Positions 25,200 to 33,412 of a stretch of DNA of 64,000 bases are shown here, one piece after another. Each line of letters opens with the position of its first letter. Position 1 is the first letter of the stretch. The stretch is from an uncultured Paracoccaceae bacterium (GTDB taxonomy: Bacteria; Pseudomonadota; Alphaproteobacteria; Rhodobacterales; Rhodobacteraceae): the NCBI GenBank assembly GCA_947495295.1, contig CANLYJ010000002.1, positions 744,001 to 808,000 on the forward strand, given 5' to 3'. The notes beneath the pieces were generated by a model. It ran no database searches. It was not told the origin of the DNA and was given only the letters and a program-made list of their open reading frames with translations. The position numbers were made by a program, and so were the translations under genes.

Positions 25200-25805
25200 A
25201 TGAAAGATGCTTTGCGGTGGGTCTCTCGAATTTCCGAAGCAATCGCAGCCACGATGCTGGCTGCGATTTTTTTCATTTTTCTGATCCAGATCGGATCTCG
25301 CTACGCGCCGAAAATCATCGGCTACTTCGGATTGGCTGACACGTTTCCAATCCTCGCATCAATCCAGCCGCTTGGCTGGACGTTGGAGTTGATTGCGGTT
25401 TTGTGGGTCTGGGTGATTTTTTTCAGCTGTGCCTTTGTGGTGCGCGAATATGATCACGTCAAATTCGACATCATCTATTTGTCCGTCTCGCGCCGGGTGC
25501 GAACGGTGTTTGCTATCATTTCAGCTGCCGCCATCGTGGCCGGCATGCTTTACGCATTTTTGCCGACCTGGGATTACATCGATTGGATGAAAATCCGCAA
25601 AACATCGACCGTGCGCAATCCGTTCACGGGAGACAAGATCCCGCTGCGCACCGTCTTTTCCGTTTATGGCGGGTTCATGATTGTGGTCGCTGCGCGTTAC
25701 GGCTGGCTGGTCATCGACACGTTCCGCAACGGCCCGCCCAAGACAGAGCTTGAGATTGTGCTGGAAGCCGAAGCCCAAGCCGAAGCGCGGGAGGCGTCGT
25801 CATGA
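25200..25805 (+). CDS. TRAP transporter small membrane subunit (DctQ family)
   Basis: 201 residues, with four hydrophobic segments at about 18-33, 58-80, 96-118 and 152-170. The family-type WVWVIFFSCAFVVREYDHV in the second segment is clear. It pairs with the large permease DctM. The stop overlaps the dctM start by 4 bp (25802-25805). It starts 28 bp after dctP with a GGGAGA ribosome-binding site. The C-terminal tail is rich in Glu/Ala (EAEAQAEAREASS). Confidence 0.9.
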   Translation: MKDALRWVSRISEAIAATMLAAIFFIFLIQIGSRYAPKIIGYFGLADTFPILASIQPLGWTLELIAVLWVWVIFFSCAFVVREYDHVKFDIIYLSVSRRVRTVFAIISAAAIVAGMLYAFLPTWDYIDWMKIRKTSTVRNPFTGDKIPLRTVFSVYGGFMIVVAARYGWLVIDTFRNGPPKTELEIVLEAEAQAEAREASS

Positions 25806-27097
25806 GCTTTGAACTCGCTTCCCTTCTTGTCACGTTGTTCTTTCTGGCCGGGATCGGCACGCCGATTGGCTATTCGATCCTGCTGGCATCTGTTGTTTAT
25901 CTAGGCTTTGCCGGGCTTGATGTCGCCCTTGCAGGTGAAAAGATCCTGCAAGGTTTCTATAAAAGCGCGATCCTGTTGGCCGTGCCGCTGTTTATCGTGG
26001 CTGCCAATATCATGAATGCCGGGTCGATCACCGACCGGCTGTTGAATTTCTGCGTCGCTGTTGTGGGCCGTTTCAAGGGTGGGTTGGGTCATGTCAACGT
26101 CGTCGCCTCCCTGATCTTTTCGGGCATGTCAGGGTCCGCCGTGGCGGATGCGGCGGGGATCGGCAAGATTATCATTTCGATGATGACCCGGGGCGGTCGT
26201 TATTCACGCGGCTATGCTGCGGCCATCACGGCCGCCTCTGCCACGATTGGTCCGATCATCCCGCCATCAATCCCGATGGTGTTATATGCGCTGGTGTCCA
26301 ATGCATCGATTGGCGCGCTGTTTTTGGCGGGCATCCTACCCGGTTTGATTATGGGCGTCGTGCTGATGGGGATGAACGGCTATCTGGCGCGCAAGCGTGG
26401 CTTTGCCATTGAAGAACCAGTGCCATTGAAAGAACTGCCGCGCGTCACGGCCAACGCATTTCCGGCGCTGCTGATGCCAGTGATCCTGCTTTATGGTATC
26501 TATGGCGGTGTGACGACCCCGACCGAGGCTGCGGCGGTTGCCGCATTTTACGCGCTGCTGCTTGCGGCCCTTTTTTACCGGGCAATCACGCTGAAAAATC
26601 TCTACCGTGTCTTTGTCGATAGTGCCCGGTCATCCGCTGCGGTGGGTATTGTCATCGGTGGTGCATTTATCCTGAACTACATCGTCATCACCGAACAAAT
26701 TCCGCAGGCGATTTCGGCGATCTTGGGTGAGGCGGATATCAGTCCCCTGATGTTCCTGATTATCGTCAATGTGCTGATCCTGCTTTTGGGTTGTGTGCTG
26801 GATGCGACGACGATCATCCTTGTCATCGTGCCCTTGTTCATCCCCACCTGCGAGGCATTGGGCATTGATCTGGTCCATTTTGGCGTGCTGGTCGTCGTCA
26901 ATTCGATGATCGGGCTGATCACGCCGCCTTATGGCATTCTGTTGTTCGTGATCAACGCGGTCACCGACATTCCGCTGCGCGAAATCATTGCTGAAATCTG
27001 GGCGTTCCTTTTTGTTCTGGTGGCCGCCCTGATCGTGATGATGCTGTTGCCTGATCTGGTGCTGTGGTTGCCACGTCTGCTTGGCTATCAGGGCTGA
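25802..27097 (+). CDS. TRAP transporter large permease subunit (DctM family)
   Basis: 431 residues, the usual DctM size, with 11-12 hydrophobic segments. Family signatures are SGMSGSAVADAAGIGKI and GPIIPPSIPMVLYALVSNAS in the middle and GLITPPYGILLFV near the end, the repeated P-P helix breaks of the sodium and substrate sites. It forms the sodium-driven membrane channel with DctQ and DctP. Its TGA overlaps the next ATG (TGATG at 27095-27099). Confidence 0.95.
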   Translation: MSFELASLLVTLFFLAGIGTPIGYSILLASVVYLGFAGLDVALAGEKILQGFYKSAILLAVPLFIVAANIMNAGSITDRLLNFCVAVVGRFKGGLGHVNVVASLIFSGMSGSAVADAAGIGKIIISMMTRGGRYSRGYAAAITAASATIGPIIPPSIPMVLYALVSNASIGALFLAGILPGLIMGVVLMGMNGYLARKRGFAIEEPVPLKELPRVTANAFPALLMPVILLYGIYGGVTTPTEAAAVAAFYALLLAALFYRAITLKNLYRVFVDSARSSAAVGIVIGGAFILNYIVITEQIPQAISAILGEADISPLMFLIIVNVLILLLGCVLDATTIILVIVPLFIPTCEALGIDLVHFGVLVVVNSMIGLITPPYGILLFVINAVTDIPLREIIAEIWAFLFVLVAALIVMMLLPDLVLWLPRLLGYQG

Positions 27098-28848
27098 TGC
27101 TGACAATTCCTACATCTGTTGTACCGGGTACTCTGCCCGACAAGCTGGGCGCTGTGGCAGCGGTGGGGTTTGAGGCGATTGACCTAAGCCTGTCCGATGT
27201 TGCCCAATTTGATGGTAGTCTGACAGATATCGCGACGCAGATCGCAAAGGCCGGTTTGAAAATTGCATCCCTTGGCCCATTAGCGCCGGGCGCTAGCCTT
27301 GCCCAGATCCGCGCAAAGTTGTCGATGGCGCATGACCTTGGCACCGACCTTTTGATCCTTGACATTGATGATGCAAAGACGCCGTTGCCTGATCCCGGTG
27401 ACCTTGGCGCCGTCCGGCTTGCCTTGCGCCCGACCCGCGCGGCAGAGGCGGCTGTTCGCGCCTTGGTCGCTGAGAAAAAGCACCCGCAGATCGGCTTTGC
27501 CTTGAATGCGTTTGAGGTGCTGGGCGACGGTTCGCGCCCTGCGCGGTTGCGTGATCTGGACGGGGTGCAGGTATTTCATGTTGCAGTTTGGGACGGCCCC
27601 AAACAGCCAATGCTGCCAGGGCAGGGGGTGCTGAACCTAGGCGGGCTTGCGCGGGTTTTGACGCGTGGGGGCTATCGCGGGCCATGGTCCGTGGGCGTTG
27701 CGCCACAAGGGCCTGATACAGTGCTGAACGCCTACCGGTCGCTTGTGACTGTTTTGTCTGATGCGGCGATGACAGAGCCGCTTTTGCGCGACGCCACCCC
27801 GACCCTGCCACAGAAGGTGCCTGCCAAGGGGTTTGAGTTCATCGAATTTGCGGTTGATGCTGCGGGAGCCAAAGAGCTTGAAGCAACCCTGACTGCCATG
27901 GCGTTCCGGCGTGAACGCCGACATCTGTCCAAGGCCGTAACGCTGTGGCGGCAAGGCGCCGTGAACATCGTGATCAATGAGGAAGGGTCCGGCCATGCCG
28001 GGCAGGCCGTGCAGGACCACGGGCCATGTGTCTGCGACATGGGATTGAGGGTACAGGATGCGGCCGAAACGGTTGCGCGGGCGCAGGCGCTGGGGACGCA
28101 GGGTTTCACCCAGCAGGTTGGGCTGGGAGAGTTGAACATTCCCGCTATCCGCGGTGTTGGCGGCAGCGTCATTCACTTCATTGATGAACAATCCGACCTG
28201 CACCGGGTCTGGGACATCGAATTTGAACCGGTACGCCGGACACAGGCGACACCGCCCGCAGGGTTACGTCGGATCGACCATGTCGCCCAGACCATGCGCT
28301 ATGACGAAATGCAAAGCTGGCTGCTATACTACCTTTCCACCTTCGAGATGGCGAAATCCCCCATCGTGAACGTGGCCGATCCGTCCGGGATCGTGCGGTC
28401 GCAGGCGATTGAGAGCCCCGAGGGCGAGGTGCGGCTGAACCTGAACGGTGCAGCGGATGCGCAAACGATGGCCGGTTCTTTCGTTTCGGGCCGACCAGGG
28501 GCGGGTGTACAGCATATCGCGTTGCAGACAGATGATATCTTTGAAACTTCGGCGCAATTGGCCGATGGCGGTTTTGCCCGACTTCACATCCCGCGCAATT
28601 ACTATGCCGATACGCAGGCCGCATTTGATCTGGATGATGCGACAACGGCCCGGTTGCAGGACCATAATATCCTGTATGACCACGACGAACGTGGTGCCTA
28701 TTTCCAACTCTATGGGCAGGCGATTTTTGACGGGTTTTTCTTTGAAATTGTACAGCGGCAGGGCGGGTATGCCGGCTATGGCGCCCGCAATGCACCCATT
28801 CGGCTGGCCGCGCAGGCGCAGACGCGCAACCTGAAAGGTGCAGCATGA
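27097..28848 (+). CDS. Two-domain protein: degenerate dehydroshikimate-dehydratase-like barrel fused to an HPPD-like VOC domain
   Basis: 583 residues. The layout is that of the bacterial QuiC-type 3-dehydroshikimate dehydratase: a TIM barrel (about 1-225) then a 4-hydroxyphenylpyruvate-dioxygenase-like part (about 243-575). In the HPPD-like part the metal triad is kept: His395 (RIDHVAQ), His473 (GVQHIAL) and Glu550 (FFFEIVQ), with GGYAGYGARNAP after it. In the barrel, by my alignment by eye, three of four metal ligands are changed: Arg111 for Glu, Asn137 for Asp and Gly200 for Glu; His161 remains. It may therefore act only through the C-terminal domain. ATG 27097 overlaps the dctM stop; the open frame to 27064 lies inside dctM. 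Confidence 0.75.
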   Translation: MLTIPTSVVPGTLPDKLGAVAAVGFEAIDLSLSDVAQFDGSLTDIATQIAKAGLKIASLGPLAPGASLAQIRAKLSMAHDLGTDLLILDIDDAKTPLPDPGDLGAVRLALRPTRAAEAAVRALVAEKKHPQIGFALNAFEVLGDGSRPARLRDLDGVQVFHVAVWDGPKQPMLPGQGVLNLGGLARVLTRGGYRGPWSVGVAPQGPDTVLNAYRSLVTVLSDAAMTEPLLRDATPTLPQKVPAKGFEFIEFAVDAAGAKELEATLTAMAFRRERRHLSKAVTLWRQGAVNIVINEEGSGHAGQAVQDHGPCVCDMGLRVQDAAETVARAQALGTQGFTQQVGLGELNIPAIRGVGGSVIHFIDEQSDLHRVWDIEFEPVRRTQATPPAGLRRIDHVAQTMRYDEMQSWLLYYLSTFEMAKSPIVNVADPSGIVRSQAIESPEGEVRLNLNGAADAQTMAGSFVSGRPGAGVQHIALQTDDIFETSAQLADGGFARLHIPRNYYADTQAAFDLDDATTARLQDHNILYDHDERGAYFQLYGQAIFDGFFFEIVQRQGGYAGYGARNAPIRLAAQAQTRNLKGAA

Positions 28849-29654
28849 CACAAGACGCAGACGCCATACGTGACTGGTGGCGCACCTCCATCATCGATAT
28901 GGCGCCGGGCAAAATCGCCTTTCGCGGTCATGCCGTTGAGGATTTGATTGGCAATGTGTCCTTTCCGCAGATGATCTGGCTGATGACAGCGGGGCGATTG
29001 GCATCAGCTCAAGAGGCCGCATTGCTGGAGGCAGCGCTGGTTGCGGGTGTTGACCACGGGCCGCAAGCGCCTTCCATCGCCGCCGCCCGGATGACGGCGA
29101 CTTGCGGTGTGGGGCTGAACAACGCGATGGCCAATGGCGTGAACATGCTGGGCGATGTGCATGGCGGCGCGGGCGAACAATGCGCGGAACTCTACTATGA
29201 TATCGCGGCCCGGATGGATGGGGGCAGCAGTCTGGACACCGCTGTGCAGGATGGACTGGACGCTTGGCGCGCCGAAAACGGCAAAATTGTCAGCGGTTTT
29301 GGGCATCGTTTCCATAAACCCGTTGACCCCCGCGCGCCCCGCCTGATGGGCCTGGTTCGCGATGCCGCACAGTTGGGCACGGTATCAGGCCGCTATGCTG
29401 ATATCGGCGAGGCGGTGCAGGCGAACCTTAGCCAAAGGCGCCCGCTTGCGATGAATATCGACGGGGCGACGGCCGTGATTTTCTGTGAATTGGGCTTTCC
29501 GGCACCTTTGTCACGCGGGTTGTTCTGCCTGTCCAGGTCGGTTGGTATTCTGTCCCATGCATGGGAGCAGATGCAGCAAGGCGGGCGCAACAAGGGGCCG
29601 ATGCCCCCGGCCTATTTGCCAAAATACGAGCCGGAGAGCGATGCCACCCGTTAA
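28845..29654 (+). CDS. Citryl-CoA lyase / citrate-synthase-fold protein
   Basis: 269 residues, much shorter than citrate synthase and similar to the citryl-CoA lyase-like single-domain proteins. Active-site histidine regions are GDVHGGAGEQCAELY and GFGHRFHKPVDPRAPRL, the second matching the citrate-synthase CoA/citrate-binding motif. Such proteins cleave citryl-CoA-type thioesters to an acyl-CoA and a 2-oxo acid. ATGA overlap with the preceding gene makes co-expression certain in practice. In this operon it may cleave a CoA-activated ring-opening product; that is inference. Confidence 0.75.
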   Translation: MTQDADAIRDWWRTSIIDMAPGKIAFRGHAVEDLIGNVSFPQMIWLMTAGRLASAQEAALLEAALVAGVDHGPQAPSIAAARMTATCGVGLNNAMANGVNMLGDVHGGAGEQCAELYYDIAARMDGGSSLDTAVQDGLDAWRAENGKIVSGFGHRFHKPVDPRAPRLMGLVRDAAQLGTVSGRYADIGEAVQANLSQRRPLAMNIDGATAVIFCELGFPAPLSRGLFCLSRSVGILSHAWEQMQQGGRNKGPMPPAYLPKYEPESDATR

Positions 29655-29834
29655 GTGCTTTAGCTAAGTTTCAGCAGTGTCTGGCACCGCCATATGACCC
29701 ACATTTATCCGATCAAAAAGAAAATCCCTGACAAAACATCCTCATTCGGTCCAAACTACAGTCTTATAAGAGTAAACTGATGTCCTTTGCCGCATTTTTG
29801 GCAATTGGTCATCACTGGATTGGGTGGGGACGGG

Positions 29835-31718
29835 ATGGAGACACTGAGTTTCACAACAGAGATGGCCGTGGTGATCGGGCTGTTATGCTTCACTGTCTTT
29901 CTTTTCGTGTCCGAGATTATCCGCATTGATCTGGCGGCTTTGCTGGTCCTCGTCCTTGTCGGGATCCTGAGTTATGCGCCCGGTTTGGAACGGCTTGCCG
30001 ATGTCACGCATCTTTTCGACGGGTTTGCGTCAAACGCCGTGATTTCGATTATTGCGGTGATGATCGTCGGGGCCGGGCTGGACCGCACCGGGATCATGAA
30101 CAAGGTTGCGGCGGCCATCCTGAAACATGGCGGCACGTCCGAGGCGCGGGTGCTGCCCATCGTGTCGGGGACCGTTGGAGTCATCTCAAGCTTTCTGCAA
30201 AATGTCGGGGCGGCGGCCCTGTTTCTGCCTGTGGTCAGCCGGATATCGGTGCGCTCCGGCATCCCGCTAAGCCGGTTGCTGATGCCGATGGGGTTTTGTG
30301 CGATCCTTGGCGGCACCATGACCATGGTTGGGTCATCGCCGCTGATCTTGCTCAACGACCTGATCCTGACTGCGAACGAAACCCTGCCAGACGACATGAA
30401 GATGGAACCGTTCGGGCTGTTTTCCGTCGCACCGATTGGGGCTGCACTGATCGCGACGGGCATCCTTTATTTTCTGCTTCTGGGCCGGTGGGTACTGCCG
30501 GGCACGGCCGATGCAGGTGAGGTGGCATCGGGTCATGGCACAACCGAATACCTTGAAAGGGTCTATGGGCTGCATGCACAGGTTTTCGAGGTGGATGTGC
30601 CTGCGGAAAGCCCGCTGGTCGGACAGATCCTTGCCGATATCAACAACGAAAACAACATCTACATCATCTCGACTTTTTATCGTGGCAAGGCGTCCATGAT
30701 CCAGATCCTGACGGCAGAGATTGCAGCCCCTTGCCGGTTGGCGATCATCGGCAACAGTGCCAGCGTTCGGAACTTCGCCGATAAATTCGGGTTACGCATT
30801 CGACCTGATCTGGATGTCTTTGTGGAGGAATTTGCCCCAACCAATGCTGGTGTCGCGGAATTGGTTGTGCCACCGGATTCCAACCTGATTGGCAAAAGCC
30901 CACGCGATCTGTTGTTGCGCAAGACCTATGGGCTGAGCCTGCTGGCTATTCACCGGGGTGAGGAGACCCTGAGCCATGTGAAGACTGATGATCACGAACC
31001 CACCCAGATCGGCATTGTGCCGTTTCAGGCGGGTGATATGCTTGTGGCCCATACCCGTTGGGATAATCTCACCCGGGTCAAGCAGGACCGCGATTTCATC
31101 GTGGTCACCGCGGATTTCCCGCAGGATGAATTGCGCCCGCATAAGGTTGGTTGGGCGCTTTTGTTCTTTGCTGTCTCGCTATCGCTGATCCTGTTTACCG
31201 ATATCCGCCTGTCGCTTTGTCTGTTGACCGGGGCGGTGGGCATGCTGCTGTCACAAGTGCTGAGCATTGATGAGGCGTACCGTGCCGTTGGCTGGAACAC
31301 CGTTTTCCTATTGGCCAGTCTGATCCCGCTAGGGCAGGCGGTGCAGAATACGGGGACTGCGGAATGGATCGCCCAGCAGATTCTGATACTGCTCGATGGT
31401 TGGCCGATATGGTCGCTGCAGGCGGGCGTCGCAGTGCTGGCCACGGTGTTTTCGCTGGTGATGTCGAATGTGGGTGCGACCGTACTTTTGGTGCCGCTGG
31501 CAGTTTCCATCGCTGTCGCCGCCGGGGCGAACCCTGCACTTTTTGCGCTGACGGTGGCGATATCAACGTCGAATTCATTCATCATCCCAACGCATCAGGT
31601 CAATGCGCTGATCATGGGGCCTGCCGGTTACAAGGTGATCGATTTTGTCAAAAGCGGGGGGATCATGACGATCCTTTTTTTGGTTGTGTCACTGTTGATG
31701 CTGAACCTCGTGTTCTGA
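29835..31718 (+). CDS. SLC13-family permease with paired RCK_C domains
   Basis: 627 residues from ATG 29835; the frame is open from a TTG at 29787 but the extra part is not hydrophobic. Two membrane halves (about 5-215 and 425-627) flank a soluble middle with two TrkA-C-like units, recognisable in VPAESPLVGQILADINNENN and VPPDSNLIGKSPRDLLL. Permease motifs are SSFLQNVGAAALFLPVV and MSNVGATVLLVPLAVSIA, the paired N-V-G helices. SLC13/DASS proteins carry sodium-coupled dicarboxylates or sulfate. It stands 180 bp after the citryl-CoA lyase gene and may be separate. Confidence 0.85.
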   Translation: METLSFTTEMAVVIGLLCFTVFLFVSEIIRIDLAALLVLVLVGILSYAPGLERLADVTHLFDGFASNAVISIIAVMIVGAGLDRTGIMNKVAAAILKHGGTSEARVLPIVSGTVGVISSFLQNVGAAALFLPVVSRISVRSGIPLSRLLMPMGFCAILGGTMTMVGSSPLILLNDLILTANETLPDDMKMEPFGLFSVAPIGAALIATGILYFLLLGRWVLPGTADAGEVASGHGTTEYLERVYGLHAQVFEVDVPAESPLVGQILADINNENNIYIISTFYRGKASMIQILTAEIAAPCRLAIIGNSASVRNFADKFGLRIRPDLDVFVEEFAPTNAGVAELVVPPDSNLIGKSPRDLLLRKTYGLSLLAIHRGEETLSHVKTDDHEPTQIGIVPFQAGDMLVAHTRWDNLTRVKQDRDFIVVTADFPQDELRPHKVGWALLFFAVSLSLILFTDIRLSLCLLTGAVGMLLSQVLSIDEAYRAVGWNTVFLLASLIPLGQAVQNTGTAEWIAQQILILLDGWPIWSLQAGVAVLATVFSLVMSNVGATVLLVPLAVSIAVAAGANPALFALTVAISTSNSFIIPTHQVNALIMGPAGYKVIDFVKSGGIMTILFLVVSLLMLNLVF

Positions 31719-32064
31719 AACGGGCGGGTGGTCAGGTGGGGCATACCGCCTGCCTTTTGAACAGTTGAGTGTACGCACTGTTTAAAAAGCGGGCAGCGCG
31801 GATGCTTCTTGCAAGTTTTTTAGGCTCGGCAGCGGGGCTGCGACGGCTGATCCATAATTCCACTGGTATTATTCTGCACTGCCGCATGAACTGCGGGAGT
31901 TCGCAAGAACGCTAGCGTCGCGCGAAGGGTCATCCTGGCAGATTGTCCCCCTCACGCGACTACAACATCACTGTTGCGGGTCCTACCTACGTGGTCAGTC
32001 CACAGTTGGAAAGGAGGCGGATTATCTGCCTACCGAACCGCGACAACAACTGGGACTTATAACG
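31719..32064 (+). promoter_or_regulatory. 346-bp leader region of urtA
   Basis: No coding sequence that I can support. An inverted repeat AACAGT/ACTGTT (31760-31765, 31777-31782) lies close to the SLC13 stop. Further on are three consecutive hairpins (described at 31882-31960). I looked for a sigma-54 promoter (TGGC-N8-TTGC) and a clear NtrC site, expected for a urea transporter, and found neither convincingly. Confidence 0.4.
31882..31960 (+). ncRNA. Structured leader RNA upstream of urtA (three hairpins)
   Basis: Hairpin 1: CCGCA (31882-31886) with TGCGG (31892-31896). Hairpin 2: GTTC-GCAA-GAAC (31899-31910), a GNRA tetraloop. Hairpin 3: 31917-31929 with 31948-31960, 11 of 13 pairs, loop of 18 nt. 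The series ends 104 bp before the urtA ATG. It could be a cis-regulatory RNA, but it matches no riboswitch class I know; transcription of this part is assumed. Confidence 0.35.
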
Positions 32065-33345
32065 ATGACCTTGAAGACTTCTGCACTTGCTTTGGCTGCC
32101 TTGCTTGGCACAACCTTCACGGCTGCGGCAGAATGCGCTGATCCGATCAAAATTGGTGTGTTGCATTCGCTTTCCGGCACGATGGCGATTTCCGAAACAA
32201 CACTGAAAGACACCATGGAGTTGCTGATTGAAAATCAGAACGCTGCTGGCGGTCTATTGGGGTGCGAGATCGAAGCCGTCGTCGTTGACCCAGCATCCGA
32301 CTGGCCGCTATTTGCCGAAAAAGCCCGCGAGTTGCTGACTGTCAGCGAGGTTGATGTCATCTTCGGAAGCTGGACCTCGGTCAGCCGCAAATCGGCCCTT
32401 CCTGTACTCGAAGAACTGAATGGCCTGATGTTCTATCCGGTTCAATATGAAGGCGAGGAAAGCTCCAAGAACGTTTTCTACACTGGCGCTGCGCCAAACC
32501 AGCAGGCGATCCCGGCTACGGATTATTTCCTTGAGGAACTGGGCGTTGAGAAATTCGCGCTGCTTGGTACGGACTATGTCTATCCGCGGACCACGAACAA
32601 CATCCTTGAAGCCTATCTGAAAGATAATGGTATCGCCGCAGAAGACATTTTCGTGAACTACACCCCTTTTGGCCATTCGGATTGGGCCACGATTGTGGCT
32701 GATGTCGTGGCGTTGGGTGCTGATGGCAAACAGGTTGGCGTGATCTCGACCATTAATGGTGACGCAAATATCGGGTTCTACAAAGAACTCGCCGCCGCTG
32801 GTATCTCGGCCGATGATATACCCGTCGTTGCCTTCTCGGTGGGCGAGGAAGAACTTTCGGGCCTCGATACATCTGACCTTGTCGGTCATTTGGCCGCCTG
32901 GAACTATTTCCAGTCCGCTGAATCTGACTCAAACGAGGAATGGGTGGCCGCATGGAAAGCCAAGATGGGCGAAGAGCGTGTGACCAATGACCCGATGGAG
33001 GCCCATTACATCGGCTTTAACATGTGGGTGAATGCAGTGACCGACGCAGGCACAACAGATGTCGATGCCGTTCGCGAGGCGATGTATGGCCAGGAATTTC
33101 CAAATCTGACCGGTGGTACGGCGGTTATGCTGCCCAACCATCACCTTGCCAAGCCTGTCCTGATTGGTGAAATCACCGCCGATGGTCAGTTCGACATCAT
33201 CAGCCAAACCAAAGAGGTTCCCGGCGATGCATGGACTGACTACTTGCCTGAATCTGCTGTTCTGAAGTCTGACTGGCAGAAATTGGGTTGCGGTATGTAC
33301 AACACCGAGACCGAGACCTGTGTGCAACTGACGTCGAACTACTGA
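32065..33345 (+). CDS. urtA: Urea ABC transporter substrate-binding protein
   Basis: 426 residues with a signal peptide (MTLKTSALALAALLGTTFTAAA) and a branched-chain-amino-acid-type periplasmic fold. UrtA sequence features include IKIGVLHSLSGTMAISE, MFYPVQYEGEESSKNVFYTG and GTDYVYPRTTN, typical of urea/short-amide binders. It is first in urtABCDE. A hairpin follows before urtB and may raise the UrtA-to-permease ratio. No urease genes are in the window, although they often follow urtE. Confidence 0.96.
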   Translation: MTLKTSALALAALLGTTFTAAAECADPIKIGVLHSLSGTMAISETTLKDTMELLIENQNAAGGLLGCEIEAVVVDPASDWPLFAEKARELLTVSEVDVIFGSWTSVSRKSALPVLEELNGLMFYPVQYEGEESSKNVFYTGAAPNQQAIPATDYFLEELGVEKFALLGTDYVYPRTTNNILEAYLKDNGIAAEDIFVNYTPFGHSDWATIVADVVALGADGKQVGVISTINGDANIGFYKELAAAGISADDIPVVAFSVGEEELSGLDTSDLVGHLAAWNYFQSAESDSNEEWVAAWKAKMGEERVTNDPMEAHYIGFNMWVNAVTDAGTTDVDAVREAMYGQEFPNLTGGTAVMLPNHHLAKPVLIGEITADGQFDIISQTKEVPGDAWTDYLPESAVLKSDWQKLGCGMYNTETETCVQLTSNY

Positions 33346-33354
33346 ACCAAAAAC

Positions 33355-33382
33355 TGGCACGTGGTATTTGTGCTGCGTGCCA
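33355..33382 (+). terminator. Intercistronic hairpin between urtA and urtB
   Basis: TGGCACG (33355-33361) and CGTGCCA (33376-33382) are perfect arms with a 14-nt loop, followed by TTCTTATCT. It is in the 67-bp urtA-urtB gap. It may attenuate transcription or protect the urtA mRNA end, as is common after abundant binding-protein genes. Confidence 0.5.
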
Positions 33383-33412
33383 TTCTTATCTGACAGATCG
33401 GCATAAGTACCC

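Noticed and set aside
24164..27097. Assignment of the TRAP genes as the ectoine transporter UehABC because doeAB are near
   Set aside because: They lie on the other side of the GntR gene, join an HPPD-like operon, and the binding protein differs from UehA as I recall it.
31719..32064. Guanidine riboswitch upstream of urtA
   Set aside because: The conserved guanidine-I, -II and -III sequences (for example ACGG loops) are not there.
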